Source: an uncultured Hyphomonadaceae bacterium
Lineage (GTDB): Bacteria > Pseudomonadota > Alphaproteobacteria > Caulobacterales > Hyphomonadaceae
Length of the DNA stretch: 55,520 bases
NCBI GenBank assembly: GCA_938084575.1
Contig: CALKFG010000008.1
Coordinates: 1 to 55,520, forward strand
Direction of reading: 5' to 3'
Positions 33,935 to 42,912 of this stretch are shown piece after piece (positions within the stretch are counted from its first letter, which is position 1; every line of letters begins with the position of its first letter). The notes beneath the pieces are model-generated. The model was not told the DNA's origin. It was given only the letters and a program-made list of their open reading frames with translations, and did no database searches. Position numbers and translations under genes: made by a program.

Positions 33935-34375
33935 ATGAGACAGATACTTGCTTCTTTTATCGCCTTAGGTGTTCTGGCCTTGGCGCCATCGGCTCAGGCG
34001 GAAATCGCCGGAACAGTTGAATCCATGACGGGTGAAAATGGCAGCGTACTGGTCGTGCGCGACGGCGAAATTTACTCTCTGAGCCAGGGCGATATGCTGC
34101 TGGTGGGAGATATTGTCGCCACCCGCACCGCCGCCTCCGTTCTGCTCTCCTTGACCGGGTGTAGCATCAACCTTGCGGGTACAGAGCAGATCGCGATTGG
34201 TCCGAATTCCTGCGTTCCCGGCGCTGTATCCAGTGTCTCTGTCGCAGGTGTCGCGACGTCCACGACTGTGGCGGCGACGGGGCCTCTCCTTCTCGGTGCG
34301 GCGAGCCTGACCACGCTGAGCGCGCTTGCCGCTGCGGCCGACGATGAGGGTGACGACCTGCCGGTAAGCCCGTAA
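33935..34375 (+). CDS. Secreted FecR-like domain protein with PVSP tail, paralogue 1
   Basis: 146 residues from ATG 33935 (GGGAGG RBS). The signal peptide ends at AQA. The mature domain GTVESMTGENGSVLVVRDGE, then GDMLLVGDIVATR and LSLTGCSINLAG, has the layout of FecR-like beta domains. Near the C-terminus a hydrophobic Ala-rich helix leads into DDEGDDLPVSP. The gene at 38782 encodes the same architecture, including the single cysteine in LTGCS and the final PVSP. Such a helix plus conserved tail at the very C-terminus suggests a sorting or membrane-insertion signal (inference). The function is unknown. Confidence 0.75.
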   Translation: MRQILASFIALGVLALAPSAQAEIAGTVESMTGENGSVLVVRDGEIYSLSQGDMLLVGDIVATRTAASVLLSLTGCSINLAGTEQIAIGPNSCVPGAVSSVSVAGVATSTTVAATGPLLLGAASLTTLSALAAAADDEGDDLPVSP

Positions 34376-34513
34376 ACCCGGGTCGAGGGCCGCCAGCTGT
34401 CATGTGAATGTTTCCGGGACGGGCTCGTCGGGGGCGTCTCCCTTGGGGTCCGAGCGAGTCTTTCTGGCCGGGTTGATTGTGAGGTGAATAATCATGGGCG
34501 GGGGCAAGGCTGA

Positions 34514-35893
34514 ATGTTTGTGTTCTATGACACTGAGACGACGGGCCTGAACAAGACATTCGACCAGATCTTACAATTTGCCGCGATCCTCACAGACGAA
34601 AATTTCAACCCAATTGACGAAATCAACGTCCGCTGCCGGATCCTGCCCTGGGTGATCCCGGCACCGGCGGCATTGAGGGTAACCGGCGTGTCGGCGGCGA
34701 AACTTGCTTCGCCTGCTCTGCCGAGCTTTTACCAGATGATGGGCGCGGTGAGGGCGAAATTCGATGCCTGGTCGCCCGCCATATTCCTCGGATACAATTC
34801 GATCGGCTTCGATGAGAATTTCCTTCATCAGGCTTTCTGGCAAACGCTTCATCCGCCCTATCAGACAGTTACCAACGGGAATGCCCGCATGGATGTCTTG
34901 CCCCTGGTTCGGGCGGCAGCGGCGCTGGCGCCGGGCGCATTTGAGGTGCCAGAAAACGAGCGGGGACAGCTGGTTTTCAAGCTGGAGACGCTGGCGCCTG
35001 CGACGGGCTATGTCCATGACAATGCGCATGACGCGCTGGAGGATGTCCGGGCCACCATCCATGTCGCAAAGCGGGTCGCGGACCGGGTTCCGGACCTGTG
35101 GCGCCATAGCGTCCGCTGCGCTACCAAGGCGCGCACCTCCGAAGCGCTCTCAATGGAAGCGCCGGTTCTGATGGTCGACTATTTCAAACAGCCAAATCTC
35201 TGGTGGGGACAACGGCTTGATGCTGACGGCCAGCGCGCCCGTTTTGCCAGGGTGGTTGATCTTGGTGCCGACTGGAGCAGGCTTGATGAACTGGGCGACG
35301 ACGATCTGTCAGACTGGGCTCTGGGCCCCCCGCGCGCCCTCCGGAATATCGCCCTGAACAAGGCACCGATTGTCTTTCCGGCTGCGGCCGCAGAGCGGTA
35401 TTGGGGACAGCGCCCAGACCCGGATCAGCTGCGCAACAGCGCCCGCCTGAGCGTGGACAGGGAGCTCAGGCCGCGCCTGCTCAAGGCGCTTGAGGCCCAT
35501 GACCGAGAGTGGCCGCAGCCGGAGCAGCTGGAGGACATGATCTATCAGGGTTTTCCCTCGCGGGCGGATGAGGCCCTGATGGCACGGTTTCATAGCTCCG
35601 GCTGGCGCGACCGAGCGGAGCTTGTCCACCAGTTTGCCGATCAGCGGTACCGCCGCCTCGCGCAGCGGCTTGTCTACCTTGATGCGCCGGACATGCTGAG
35701 TGATGCGGAACGGCAGCGAATCGAAAGCGGGATTGCCCGGCGGTGCACCGCGGATCCCGGCGGTAAAGGCCTCTGGCGGACCCTGTCGGCGGCGCGCGCT
35801 GAGCTGGACGGATGGGGGGGCGAGGACCAGGCGCTGGCCGAAGAGATCACCCAATATCTGGACGCCATTGCGCACAGATATCCGCCAGCCTGA
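34514..35893 (+). CDS. sbcB: Exodeoxyribonuclease I
   Basis: 459 residues. The DEDDh exonuclease motifs are in order: FYDTETTG (residues 4-11), GYNSIGFDE (about 96-104) and HDALEDVRAT (about 174-183). The SH3-like and C-terminal helical regions of ExoI follow. The enzyme degrades single-stranded DNA 3' to 5' and acts in recombination and mismatch repair. It starts at ATG 34514. Its stop codon lies inside a perfect 16-bp palindrome (35888-35903). Confidence 0.93.
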   Translation: MFVFYDTETTGLNKTFDQILQFAAILTDENFNPIDEINVRCRILPWVIPAPAALRVTGVSAAKLASPALPSFYQMMGAVRAKFDAWSPAIFLGYNSIGFDENFLHQAFWQTLHPPYQTVTNGNARMDVLPLVRAAAALAPGAFEVPENERGQLVFKLETLAPATGYVHDNAHDALEDVRATIHVAKRVADRVPDLWRHSVRCATKARTSEALSMEAPVLMVDYFKQPNLWWGQRLDADGQRARFARVVDLGADWSRLDELGDDDLSDWALGPPRALRNIALNKAPIVFPAAAAERYWGQRPDPDQLRNSARLSVDRELRPRLLKALEAHDREWPQPEQLEDMIYQGFPSRADEALMARFHSSGWRDRAELVHQFADQRYRRLAQRLVYLDAPDMLSDAERQRIESGIARRCTADPGGKGLWRTLSAARAELDGWGGEDQALAEEITQYLDAIAHRYPPA

Positions 35894-35903
35894 CCGGTCA
35901 GGC
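35888..35903. other. Perfect 16-bp palindrome over the sbcB stop codon
   Basis: GCCTGACCGGTCAGGC contains the TGA stop at 35891-35893. It is loopless symmetry, more like a protein site than a terminator. The following 190 bp to the next gene show nothing else. Confidence 0.45.
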
Positions 35904-36092
35904 GGCCGCCAGGTGACATTGAGGGGGACTCTGCAGGGCAGTCCGGTGGGATTCAGCCCGGCACCGCGGCGGCATTGCGGGGGCATGCCGGGCGACCACG
36001 CCATGAGGCTGGCCGGGCCGGTCGTGCGGGAACAGCCGAGCCGAGCTTGCCTGCGCCGGCGGCCTCGGCTCTAACCGAAGCAGAGGCTATAA

Positions 36093-38582
36093 ATGGAGTG
36101 GGCTATGCGGTTCTTTCTTGCGGTGATGATCCTGTTTGGCGTGCAGGGGCTTCCGGCCCGGGCCGAGACACCCGCGGCCGTCGATGCCCTGATCGCCAGC
36201 CTTGAACATAAGCCGGGCTTTATTGATCTTTATGTCGATCAGGAGGCAGGGAGGATATATGCCGCACTGCCAGCGCCGGATGCAGAGGGGATCTCGGTTC
36301 GGTTTATTTATACCACGGGCCTGACCGGCGGATTGGGATCCAATCCGATCGGCCTGGACCGCGGCAATGCCAGTCAGGCGGCGATTGTCCGGTTTCGCAA
36401 AATCGGCGGCCAGATGGTGGCCGAACAGGAGAACTGGCGGTTTCGGGCGAGCGCCGACAATCCGCGCGAAAAGCTGGCTGTTGCACAATCCTTTGCCAGC
36501 TCCTTTCTGTGGTCGCAGCCGATCCATGCCATCGATGCCACGGGCCGGATCCTGATCGATTTGTCGGGCTTCCTGACCCGCGACCAGTTCGGCATCGCAG
36601 ATCGCCTGAAGCACGGGGCCCAGGGCGGCGCTTACAGCCTTGTTCCGAACCGCTCCTTTGCCGACGCCGGCAGTGTTCTGGCCTTTCCTGACAATGTTGA
36701 GCTGGATGCCTTCCTGACCTTTTCGAGCCCGGCACCGAATGCCGAGACCCGTGCCACGGCGCCCGACGCCCGGTCCGTCACCCTGATCCAGCACCACTCC
36801 CTCGTCCGGCTGCCGGATGACGGCTACCAGACCCGGACCTTTGATCCGCGCACCGCCAATATCGGTCTCGGCTTCTATGACTATTCCAGTGATCTGGCCG
36901 ACCCGATCGTGCAGAGACTGTCCCGCCGGTTCCGGCTGCAGCGCGCCGATCCGACCACACCGACTGGCCCGGCCAGGAAGCCCATTGTCTTTTATGTCGA
37001 CCCGGGCGCACCGGAACAGATTCGCACAGCCCTGATCGAGGGGGCGTCGTGGTGGGCGGAAGGCTTCGCGGCGGCAGGCTTTGAGGATGCCTACCGGGTC
37101 GAGGTTCTGCCCCCGGAGGCCCACCCGCTGGATGTGCGCTATAATGTTATTAACTGGGTGCACCGTGAGACGCGGGGCTGGTCCTATGGCGGACATGTTG
37201 CCGATCCGCGCACGGGCGAAATCCTCAAGGCAAATGTCATTCTCGGGTCGCAGCGGGTCCGGCAGGACCGGATGATCTTTGAAGGCCTCGCCGGTGTTGG
37301 CGACACCGGCACTGGCGCCGCCAATGACCCGGTTGAGCTGTCGCTTGCCCGGATCCGGCAGCTGGCGGCACATGAGGTCGGCCATACGCTTGGATTCGCG
37401 CATAATTTCGCGGGAAGTTCAAACAACCGGGCCTCGGTGATGGATTATCCCGCGCCATATATCCGGCCGCGCGAGGGCGGCCTGGACTTCTCCGAGGCCT
37501 ATGGTGTCGGCCTGGGCGCCTGGGACGTGTTCACGGTCAAATGGCTGTATACGGAGTTCTCCGATCCGGCAGAGGCAGAGCCGGCTCTGGATGCCATGGT
37601 GTCAGAGGTTGTCGCGGCCGGGCTTCGGTTCACCGCCGATCCGCATGGCCGCCCCGTCGGTGCCGCGCATCCTTATGGCTCGGTCTGGGATAATGGTGGG
37701 GATGCGATTGCAGCCCTGCTGGAGACCCTTGAAGTTCGCCGGATCGCCCTGGCCGATTTCGGCCTTGACCGGCTGGCACCCGGCCGCCCGACCTCCGACC
37801 TGAATGCCGTCATCGTGCCGATCTATTTGTATCATCGCTATCAGGTCGCGGCCGCAGCGAAATTCATCGGTGGATTGGAGTTCAGCTATAGCGTCAATGG
37901 GAAGGCCCCGCTGGCCGCCACCCCGGTTGACGTGAAGGACCAGCAGCGCGCGATCGATGCCGTGCTGCGAACCCTTGACCCGGTACAGCTGGACCTCCCC
38001 GACGCCCTTCTGAACCTGCTGACGCCGGGCGATGTAGGGTTTGCCGGCGGCGGCGAGGCGCTGGAGGTTTTCCCGTCCCGCACGGGGGCTGTGTTTGACC
38101 TGCCCTCGGCCGCGACGCTGGCGGCAGATCTCAGCCTCGGGGCTCTGCTCGCGCCAGCACGGCTCGAGCGCATTATCGCCTATGAGCAGCGGTCCCCGTC
38201 GGCCCTGAAGCTGTCAGACCTGTTGAACCAGATTGAAAAGGCGGCGTTCCAGCGTCCGGTTGACAGACGGCATGAGCTTTTGGCGCGTATCGTTCAGGCC
38301 CGCTATGTCGAGGCGCTGACGGGGGCCGCGTCGCATCCGGACGCCTCGCTGGAGGTGGCTGCCGGCGTCAATGCAAAACTGCGGGACGTCCGGGCGCGTC
38401 TGACCCGTCGGCGGGCCGCCCGCAACGACCAGGAGGCGCGCCATTTTGCGGCCCTTGCGGCGCGCATTCAGCGCCATCTGGAGGGGGCGCCGCCGCCCCA
38501 GCGCACCCTGCTGCAAACCCCGCCAGGCAGCCCGATCGGATCCGGTCTGGCCGAGGAGGTGTGCTGGCATTGCGCCCCCTAG
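36093..38582 (+). CDS. Secreted zinc-dependent metalloprotease (DUF5117/DUF4953 type)
   Basis: 829 residues with a signal peptide ending at ARA (about residue 24); ATG 36105 is an alternative start. The zinc site HEVGHTLGFAH has H427, H431 and H437 with catalytic E428. A Met-turn-like SVMDYPAPYIRPR follows shortly after, so it is a metzincin-like peptidase. The long N-terminal half (VRFIYTTGLTGGLGSNPIGL) and the C-terminal region match the large bacterial DUF5117/DUF4953 proteins. It probably works in the periplasm or outside on peptides or proteins. It is flanked by ExoI and by the second FecR-like gene. Confidence 0.88.
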   Translation: MEWAMRFFLAVMILFGVQGLPARAETPAAVDALIASLEHKPGFIDLYVDQEAGRIYAALPAPDAEGISVRFIYTTGLTGGLGSNPIGLDRGNASQAAIVRFRKIGGQMVAEQENWRFRASADNPREKLAVAQSFASSFLWSQPIHAIDATGRILIDLSGFLTRDQFGIADRLKHGAQGGAYSLVPNRSFADAGSVLAFPDNVELDAFLTFSSPAPNAETRATAPDARSVTLIQHHSLVRLPDDGYQTRTFDPRTANIGLGFYDYSSDLADPIVQRLSRRFRLQRADPTTPTGPARKPIVFYVDPGAPEQIRTALIEGASWWAEGFAAAGFEDAYRVEVLPPEAHPLDVRYNVINWVHRETRGWSYGGHVADPRTGEILKANVILGSQRVRQDRMIFEGLAGVGDTGTGAANDPVELSLARIRQLAAHEVGHTLGFAHNFAGSSNNRASVMDYPAPYIRPREGGLDFSEAYGVGLGAWDVFTVKWLYTEFSDPAEAEPALDAMVSEVVAAGLRFTADPHGRPVGAAHPYGSVWDNGGDAIAALLETLEVRRIALADFGLDRLAPGRPTSDLNAVIVPIYLYHRYQVAAAAKFIGGLEFSYSVNGKAPLAATPVDVKDQQRAIDAVLRTLDPVQLDLPDALLNLLTPGDVGFAGGGEALEVFPSRTGAVFDLPSAATLAADLSLGALLAPARLERIIAYEQRSPSALKLSDLLNQIEKAAFQRPVDRRHELLARIVQARYVEALTGAASHPDASLEVAAGVNAKLRDVRARLTRRRAARNDQEARHFAALAARIQRHLEGAPPPQRTLLQTPPGSPIGSGLAEEVCWHCAP

Positions 38583-38781
38583 ACGTGGCCGAGTGTGACC
38601 GCGGGCTTTGCCCGCATGCCGCATAAGAGAGAGGGGGCGGCGACAGGAGCCCGGCTGCGGCGGCGGTATCGGGCAGCGGTGCCGCCGGTCGCTTTCGGAA
38701 CGACCGAAAGCAGCGCTTTGTGTTGGGTGGACTTCATGATAGGTCACGACCCGTTAACCAGTTCCATGAAAGATTCGGCCC

Positions 38782-39267
38782 ATGAAGCTTAAATCCTTTT
38801 TCGTCTCATCGCTTTTCATGGGCGCTCTTATTCCATCGGCATCAGCCCAGCTTGCCGGGACGGTGGCGGCTGTGTCGGGCGAGGTCGGCAGTGTCATTGT
38901 CCTGCGTGACGGCGAGATCTACGCCCTGAACCCGGGCGATTTTCTGATTGTCGGGGACGTTGTGACGACGCGCCGGAACGCCTCTGTCGAGCTGTCCCTA
39001 ACAGGATGCAGTCTGAAACTGGGGGGCCGGGAGCAGATTGAGATTGACACCAATGCCTGCCCGACCGGCAGGGTCCGGGCCGAGTCGTCAGGTGGTGAAA
39101 CCGTTACCGCTGCAGAAACCACGGTGTCGAGCGGCGGATCGGCGCTTGGCGGTACATTAGGTGGACTAAGCACCAGCACTGTCCTGCTGGGTGTTGCCGG
39201 GGCCGCAACGGTTGCCGCTCTTGCTGCGGGCGGCGGCGGCGATGACGACCGGCCGGTCAGCCCGTAA
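38782..39267 (+). CDS. Secreted FecR-like domain protein with PVSP tail, paralogue 2
   Basis: 161 residues from ATG 38782. The signal peptide ends at ASA. The domain GTVAAVSGEVGSVIVLRDGE, GDFLIVGDVVTTRRNASV and LSLTGCSLKLGG aligns along its length with the protein at 33935. The C-terminus is again an Ala/Gly-rich helix followed by GGGGDDDRPVSP. The two genes are 4.4 kb apart, with ExoI and the metalloprotease between, so they are likely an old duplication. A hairpin (GCTTTCGG/CCGAAAGC, 38691-38711) lies upstream of the gene. Confidence 0.78.
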   Translation: MKLKSFFVSSLFMGALIPSASAQLAGTVAAVSGEVGSVIVLRDGEIYALNPGDFLIVGDVVTTRRNASVELSLTGCSLKLGGREQIEIDTNACPTGRVRAESSGGETVTAAETTVSSGGSALGGTLGGLSTSTVLLGVAGAATVAALAAGGGGDDDRPVSP

Positions 39268-39421
39268 CCGCGTTTGCCGGCTGCTTTGAAACCCCGCTGG
39301 CCTATGTATCCAGCCTGTTCCATACATTCGGCGCCCGCGGGGAAACCCGGGCGGCGGTCCCCTGATCTGCTCAGCTCCGCCATGGGGTCGGTCTGTGGGT
39401 GAGGGGGTTGGGGACGACCGT

Positions 39422-40633
39422 ATGATGCAGATGTTGAGGTGTTTGGGGCTTTGCACCCTCATGGTGGCCGGGTTGCCCGGGGCGTATGGCGTGGCTCAGG
39501 ATATGTCGCTTCTGGACCTGCACCCGTCGCAATATGCCGACCATCCGGTCATGGAGACCCTGCCGTCTGACCTCGCCCTGCAATATTTCATGGCCTGGGT
39601 CCTGTTTGCCAGCGCCACGTCACCGGGTGACGGGACGGCCGAAAATCCGCTTGTCCCGAGCTGGATGAGCTGGCCCACTGACCTGGACACGTTTCCGAAA
39701 TCGGGTGATCCTGACTTTACGTTCGGAAAACCCGTCAAGGCCGGACTGGATGCGGTTGTCGCCAAGGAGACCCTCGCCGCACTGGAGGTGGGTGACGCCT
39801 GCGCGGCCGAGGTTGAGGTCGTGGCGCGCAACCGGATCAGCTATGATTATCTGGTCAGCAACAGGCTTTATACCCAGTCAGGTGTCGCCGCCTATCTGGC
39901 TGACAACGACATCGAGATGCCGAATGGTGCCTATGAGATCAAGGGTGTGTTTGTGCCCCTGACCGCCTATACCGACCTTCAGGGCGAGACGTGTCCACCG
40001 GTTGAGGATGTGGCCCGCTACGACGATGCCTTTCACTATGTCGCCGGGGATGGGGCCAGATTTGCATGGGCGGGCATGCACATCATGGTCAAGCTGCAGC
40101 CGACCCCGGAGGATCTTCTGAATTCCGAAGCGGTGAGCTGGTTCTGGACGACATTCGAATACGCCGCCAATCCGGGTCTCGCCAATATCCGCAAGCTGAA
40201 CAACACGCGCGACACGACGCCGCCGGGCCTGATCGGGGCGGTTCAGGCGCATTTCGGTCTGAGCGGCACACCGCTTGAAAATTATTCTCCCAATGGCGTC
40301 CAGGTCAGCTTCACGCGGGATGAAAGCGCCGTCATTCTGGGTCATTCCATGCTGGAGGATTTTGCGGGCGGCACGGTTCACATGCTGAACAAGGCTGCCG
40401 CCGAGTCGGACGTCCGGGTTGAACCGGAAGATTTCACCTTCTTTGCGAGCTCCTGTCATAGCTGCCACGCTGTGGCATCGGTTAATCCGGAAAACGCAAA
40501 TCAGGAGGGGTTTGCTTTCCCCATGCCTCTGGTCATCGGGCCGGTTGCGCAGGCGGTGCAGGACGACCTGGCGCAGGCCTATCGTCAGGTCGATTTCATG
40601 TGGCCGATTCCGTTTCAGGCGCGCGCCGAATAA
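39422..40633 (+). CDS. Secreted protein with a single C-terminal c-type heme motif
   Basis: 403 residues from ATG 39422, with a signal peptide (LGLCTLMVAGLPGAYGVAQ). The only recognisable feature is CHSCH at residues 345-349, a CxxCH heme attachment site near the C-terminus, in the context SSCHSCHAVAS. The N-terminal 330 residues match no family I know; PSWMSWPTDLDTFPKSG and MAWVLFASATSPGDG suggest a substrate domain. It is probably a periplasmic electron carrier or a heme enzyme. It is convergent, 24 bp apart, with the DUF2236 oxygenase-like gene. Confidence 0.75.
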   Translation: MMQMLRCLGLCTLMVAGLPGAYGVAQDMSLLDLHPSQYADHPVMETLPSDLALQYFMAWVLFASATSPGDGTAENPLVPSWMSWPTDLDTFPKSGDPDFTFGKPVKAGLDAVVAKETLAALEVGDACAAEVEVVARNRISYDYLVSNRLYTQSGVAAYLADNDIEMPNGAYEIKGVFVPLTAYTDLQGETCPPVEDVARYDDAFHYVAGDGARFAWAGMHIMVKLQPTPEDLLNSEAVSWFWTTFEYAANPGLANIRKLNNTRDTTPPGLIGAVQAHFGLSGTPLENYSPNGVQVSFTRDESAVILGHSMLEDFAGGTVHMLNKAAAESDVRVEPEDFTFFASSCHSCHAVASVNPENANQEGFAFPMPLVIGPVAQAVQDDLAQAYRQVDFMWPIPFQARAE

Positions 40634-40657
40634 GCCTGTTGCTGGCGGTGGCCCGTC

Positions 40658-41986
40658 CTAGGCGGACGCGGCAGGCGCCTTGGTCGCGGGTTTATAGTCT
40701 TCTGAATCGCTTTCGAATTTCGCCCGGCCATAGCCCTTGAGCAGCCGAGTCAGTTTCCGGATGAGGTGTCTGTCGACGAGGCCGGAGACCCCGGGAATCC
40801 TCATGGCGAGCCGGTAGGCATAAAGCCGGCCAAACATCACCATTGCGGTCAGGGAGCCGATGATTTTGTCCCCGGTCGAGATCTCCACGCCCATGTCGCG
40901 GGCGATTGAATAATCACCCCCGCAATGGTTCTTCACCAGCAACAGCTTTGACAGGCTGAGCTCCATTCGCCTGCGCAGCGGTCCCCCGAGCAGGTGTTCA
41001 TTCGCGACGACGGCCGATACGGTTGAGCGCACCAGCTCCCCGCAGGTCTGATTGTCCCAGGCCTTGCGCAAAGTGGCCTGGCGCGTCAGCATCAGGTCGA
41101 CAATTTCCTGCGGGTCATCTGCGAGCAGGTCGGCCGGCAGGCCCAGCAGGAAGCAGCGATACCGGGCAAGTTCGACTTTTGCGCGTTCCTCCCGGTTAAA
41201 GGCAGTGCGCCCCTGCTTGAGCAATTTGGCAGACACGAAAAACATGCCGACCATGCCGGCCGGCATCTGGTCGACCTGCGGGATCGGCGTGCCATAGACA
41301 CGAACATCCCATCTTTGGGTCCGCATGATGTTGAACCGGACCATGGAGTGCATCAGGCGCACCTTGGCGGCGGCCTTGAATCCGGCCCCGTGGCGTTCAA
41401 GCGCGCCCGGCATCACCGTGGTTGTAAAAAAGTTGGCGGTTTCCTTGACCCGGCCGGCCGAGGATGCGTTTGACAGGGTTCCGGTCATGGCCATCGGCAA
41501 GGCCGCATAGGCGTTCATGAAGGTGGCCAGAAAAGTGCCGCGAATGGCGTAGGGCACGAAATTGGCGAATTCATTGCGCTCTCTGCGGGCACCGTCTTCA
41601 ACCAGCGCCATGTCCAGCCAGTCGGGTGTGCGCTCCATGGCGGCGATCAGGCGCCGGAGTTCCGGCGGCGGGTTGTCGACCGCCGCCAGTCCGGCGTCAC
41701 ATGCGGTTTCCAGCATGGAGACGAGGGTCCGAAAGCCATATTGCGGGATCAGCGCGGCATAGGCATCCGCGGTGCTGTCGCCCATCATGGTGTAGGTCCG
41801 GATCTTGGCCATCCGGTCCTCATTCTCAAGCAGGCGGGCCCGAATGTCCGGGTTCAGGCCGACGAATTCTGCCTCATCCTCCGGCGCGCCGGCATACCGC
41901 TCAGGCGTGATCGAAAAATCCACCTGGCCATAGATCGACGGCACGTCGATTTTCTGTTGTGTCAACTGTTCGGGGGGCGTGTACAT
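40658..41986 (-). CDS. DUF2236 (MpaB/latex-clearing-like) family protein
   Basis: 442 residues from ATG 41986, chosen because GAGG lies 9 nt upstream; a longer frame from TTG 42127 adds a low-quality N-terminus. The family core is visible: AGFKAAAKVRLMHSMVRFNI, then RWDVRVYGTPIPQVDQ, and RYRCFLLGLPADLL. Lcp rubber oxygenase and fungal MpaB belong here and use a histidine-ligated b-type heme; the histidine in RLMHS may be the ligand, but this is by analogy. It has no signal peptide at this start. The 3' neighbour encodes a c-heme protein. Confidence 0.72.
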   Translation of the reverse strand: MYTPPEQLTQQKIDVPSIYGQVDFSITPERYAGAPEDEAEFVGLNPDIRARLLENEDRMAKIRTYTMMGDSTADAYAALIPQYGFRTLVSMLETACDAGLAAVDNPPPELRRLIAAMERTPDWLDMALVEDGARRERNEFANFVPYAIRGTFLATFMNAYAALPMAMTGTLSNASSAGRVKETANFFTTTVMPGALERHGAGFKAAAKVRLMHSMVRFNIMRTQRWDVRVYGTPIPQVDQMPAGMVGMFFVSAKLLKQGRTAFNREERAKVELARYRCFLLGLPADLLADDPQEIVDLMLTRQATLRKAWDNQTCGELVRSTVSAVVANEHLLGGPLRRRMELSLSKLLLVKNHCGGDYSIARDMGVEISTGDKIIGSLTAMVMFGRLYAYRLAMRIPGVSGLVDRHLIRKLTRLLKGYGRAKFESDSEDYKPATKAPAASA

Positions 41987-42209
41987 CTTTATGGCCTCAA
42001 GCTGGATCCCTACCGATAACAACTCTGCCGCGGCGCGTCGAGCAATCCTGTCCGACAGATATTCTGAGCCATGCGAGGCAGAGGACGGGTCTGCCGCATC
42101 CCCGGCCCCTGCCGCCAGCTGATCCAAATGGTTCAGGCCGGACGTGGCCTGCCCCCCTGTCCGCTGTCAACCGCTCAGCCGGCAGCGGGATCCTTTCCAT
42201 GGCGGCACG

Positions 42210-42728
42210 TCAGTCCTCGCCCAGAAGGGCCTCGGCGCGACGTCGGTTGAGCGTCTCATCGAGATAGTCCTCAAAGTCGCGGACCGTAAGCTTCCAGTCA
42301 TAGACGTCGGACAGATCGAACACGTCTTCTGGGTGAAAATCACGGCGGACTTTGACACAGATGACGCTGCCAATCCCGATAATCGCATCGCTGTACAGCG
42401 TCCCGCGCCCGTCGATCTCGCCATTGTAGCGATCAATAATGTCCAGGGCCTCGGTCCGGCTGAGGTCGGAAATCGATTTGCAGGTGCTGAAAGAGGTCGA
42501 CCGGCAATCCAGGCCCAGCGTGTCCCGGTCACATGATCCAAGCCGGAGCTTGAAGCCCTGGCCGTCAAATTCGCCCATAATCACCGGATCGCCGTACAGG
42601 AGCGCGCCGTCGACGGCATTGGCGCCGCGATCGCGTAATTCCTGCATGGCCTGCTGCAGGTTGAGCGTCTCCGCACCAGCTGTTTGAGCCAGCAGGATGA
42701 GCCCCAGCGCGGAAAGCATCTGCCTCAT
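42210..42728 (-). CDS. Secreted small protein, YbjN-like
   Basis: 172 residues from ATG 42728 (CAGGA upstream) with a signal peptide ending at AGA. The mature part has three or four cysteines (GSCDRD, LDCRST, STCKSI, VICVKV) and the segment DLSRTEALDIIDRYNGE followed by a strand pair, which recalls YbjN-type domains of exported proteins. The resemblance is weak. It lies downstream of the acyl-CoA ligase gene on the same strand (184 bp gap). Confidence 0.6.
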   Translation of the reverse strand: MRQMLSALGLILLAQTAGAETLNLQQAMQELRDRGANAVDGALLYGDPVIMGEFDGQGFKLRLGSCDRDTLGLDCRSTSFSTCKSISDLSRTEALDIIDRYNGEIDGRGTLYSDAIIGIGSVICVKVRRDFHPEDVFDLSDVYDWKLTVRDFEDYLDETLNRRRAEALLGED

Positions 42729-42912
42729 GTCGATATCCTGTTTTCTGAACGCCCCGACCAGATTCGGGAGAGGATGGGTTACCGGTTCGTGCGCGACAGG
42801 CAACGTCTCGTGTGCAGACCGGCTGGTCTGTTCCCGCACCGGCAACCGCGCGACCCGTGCGGTCTGTCCGCCGGCATCTGCGCCCGAAGCCAGACCCGAA
42901 CCGGGCGTATCG

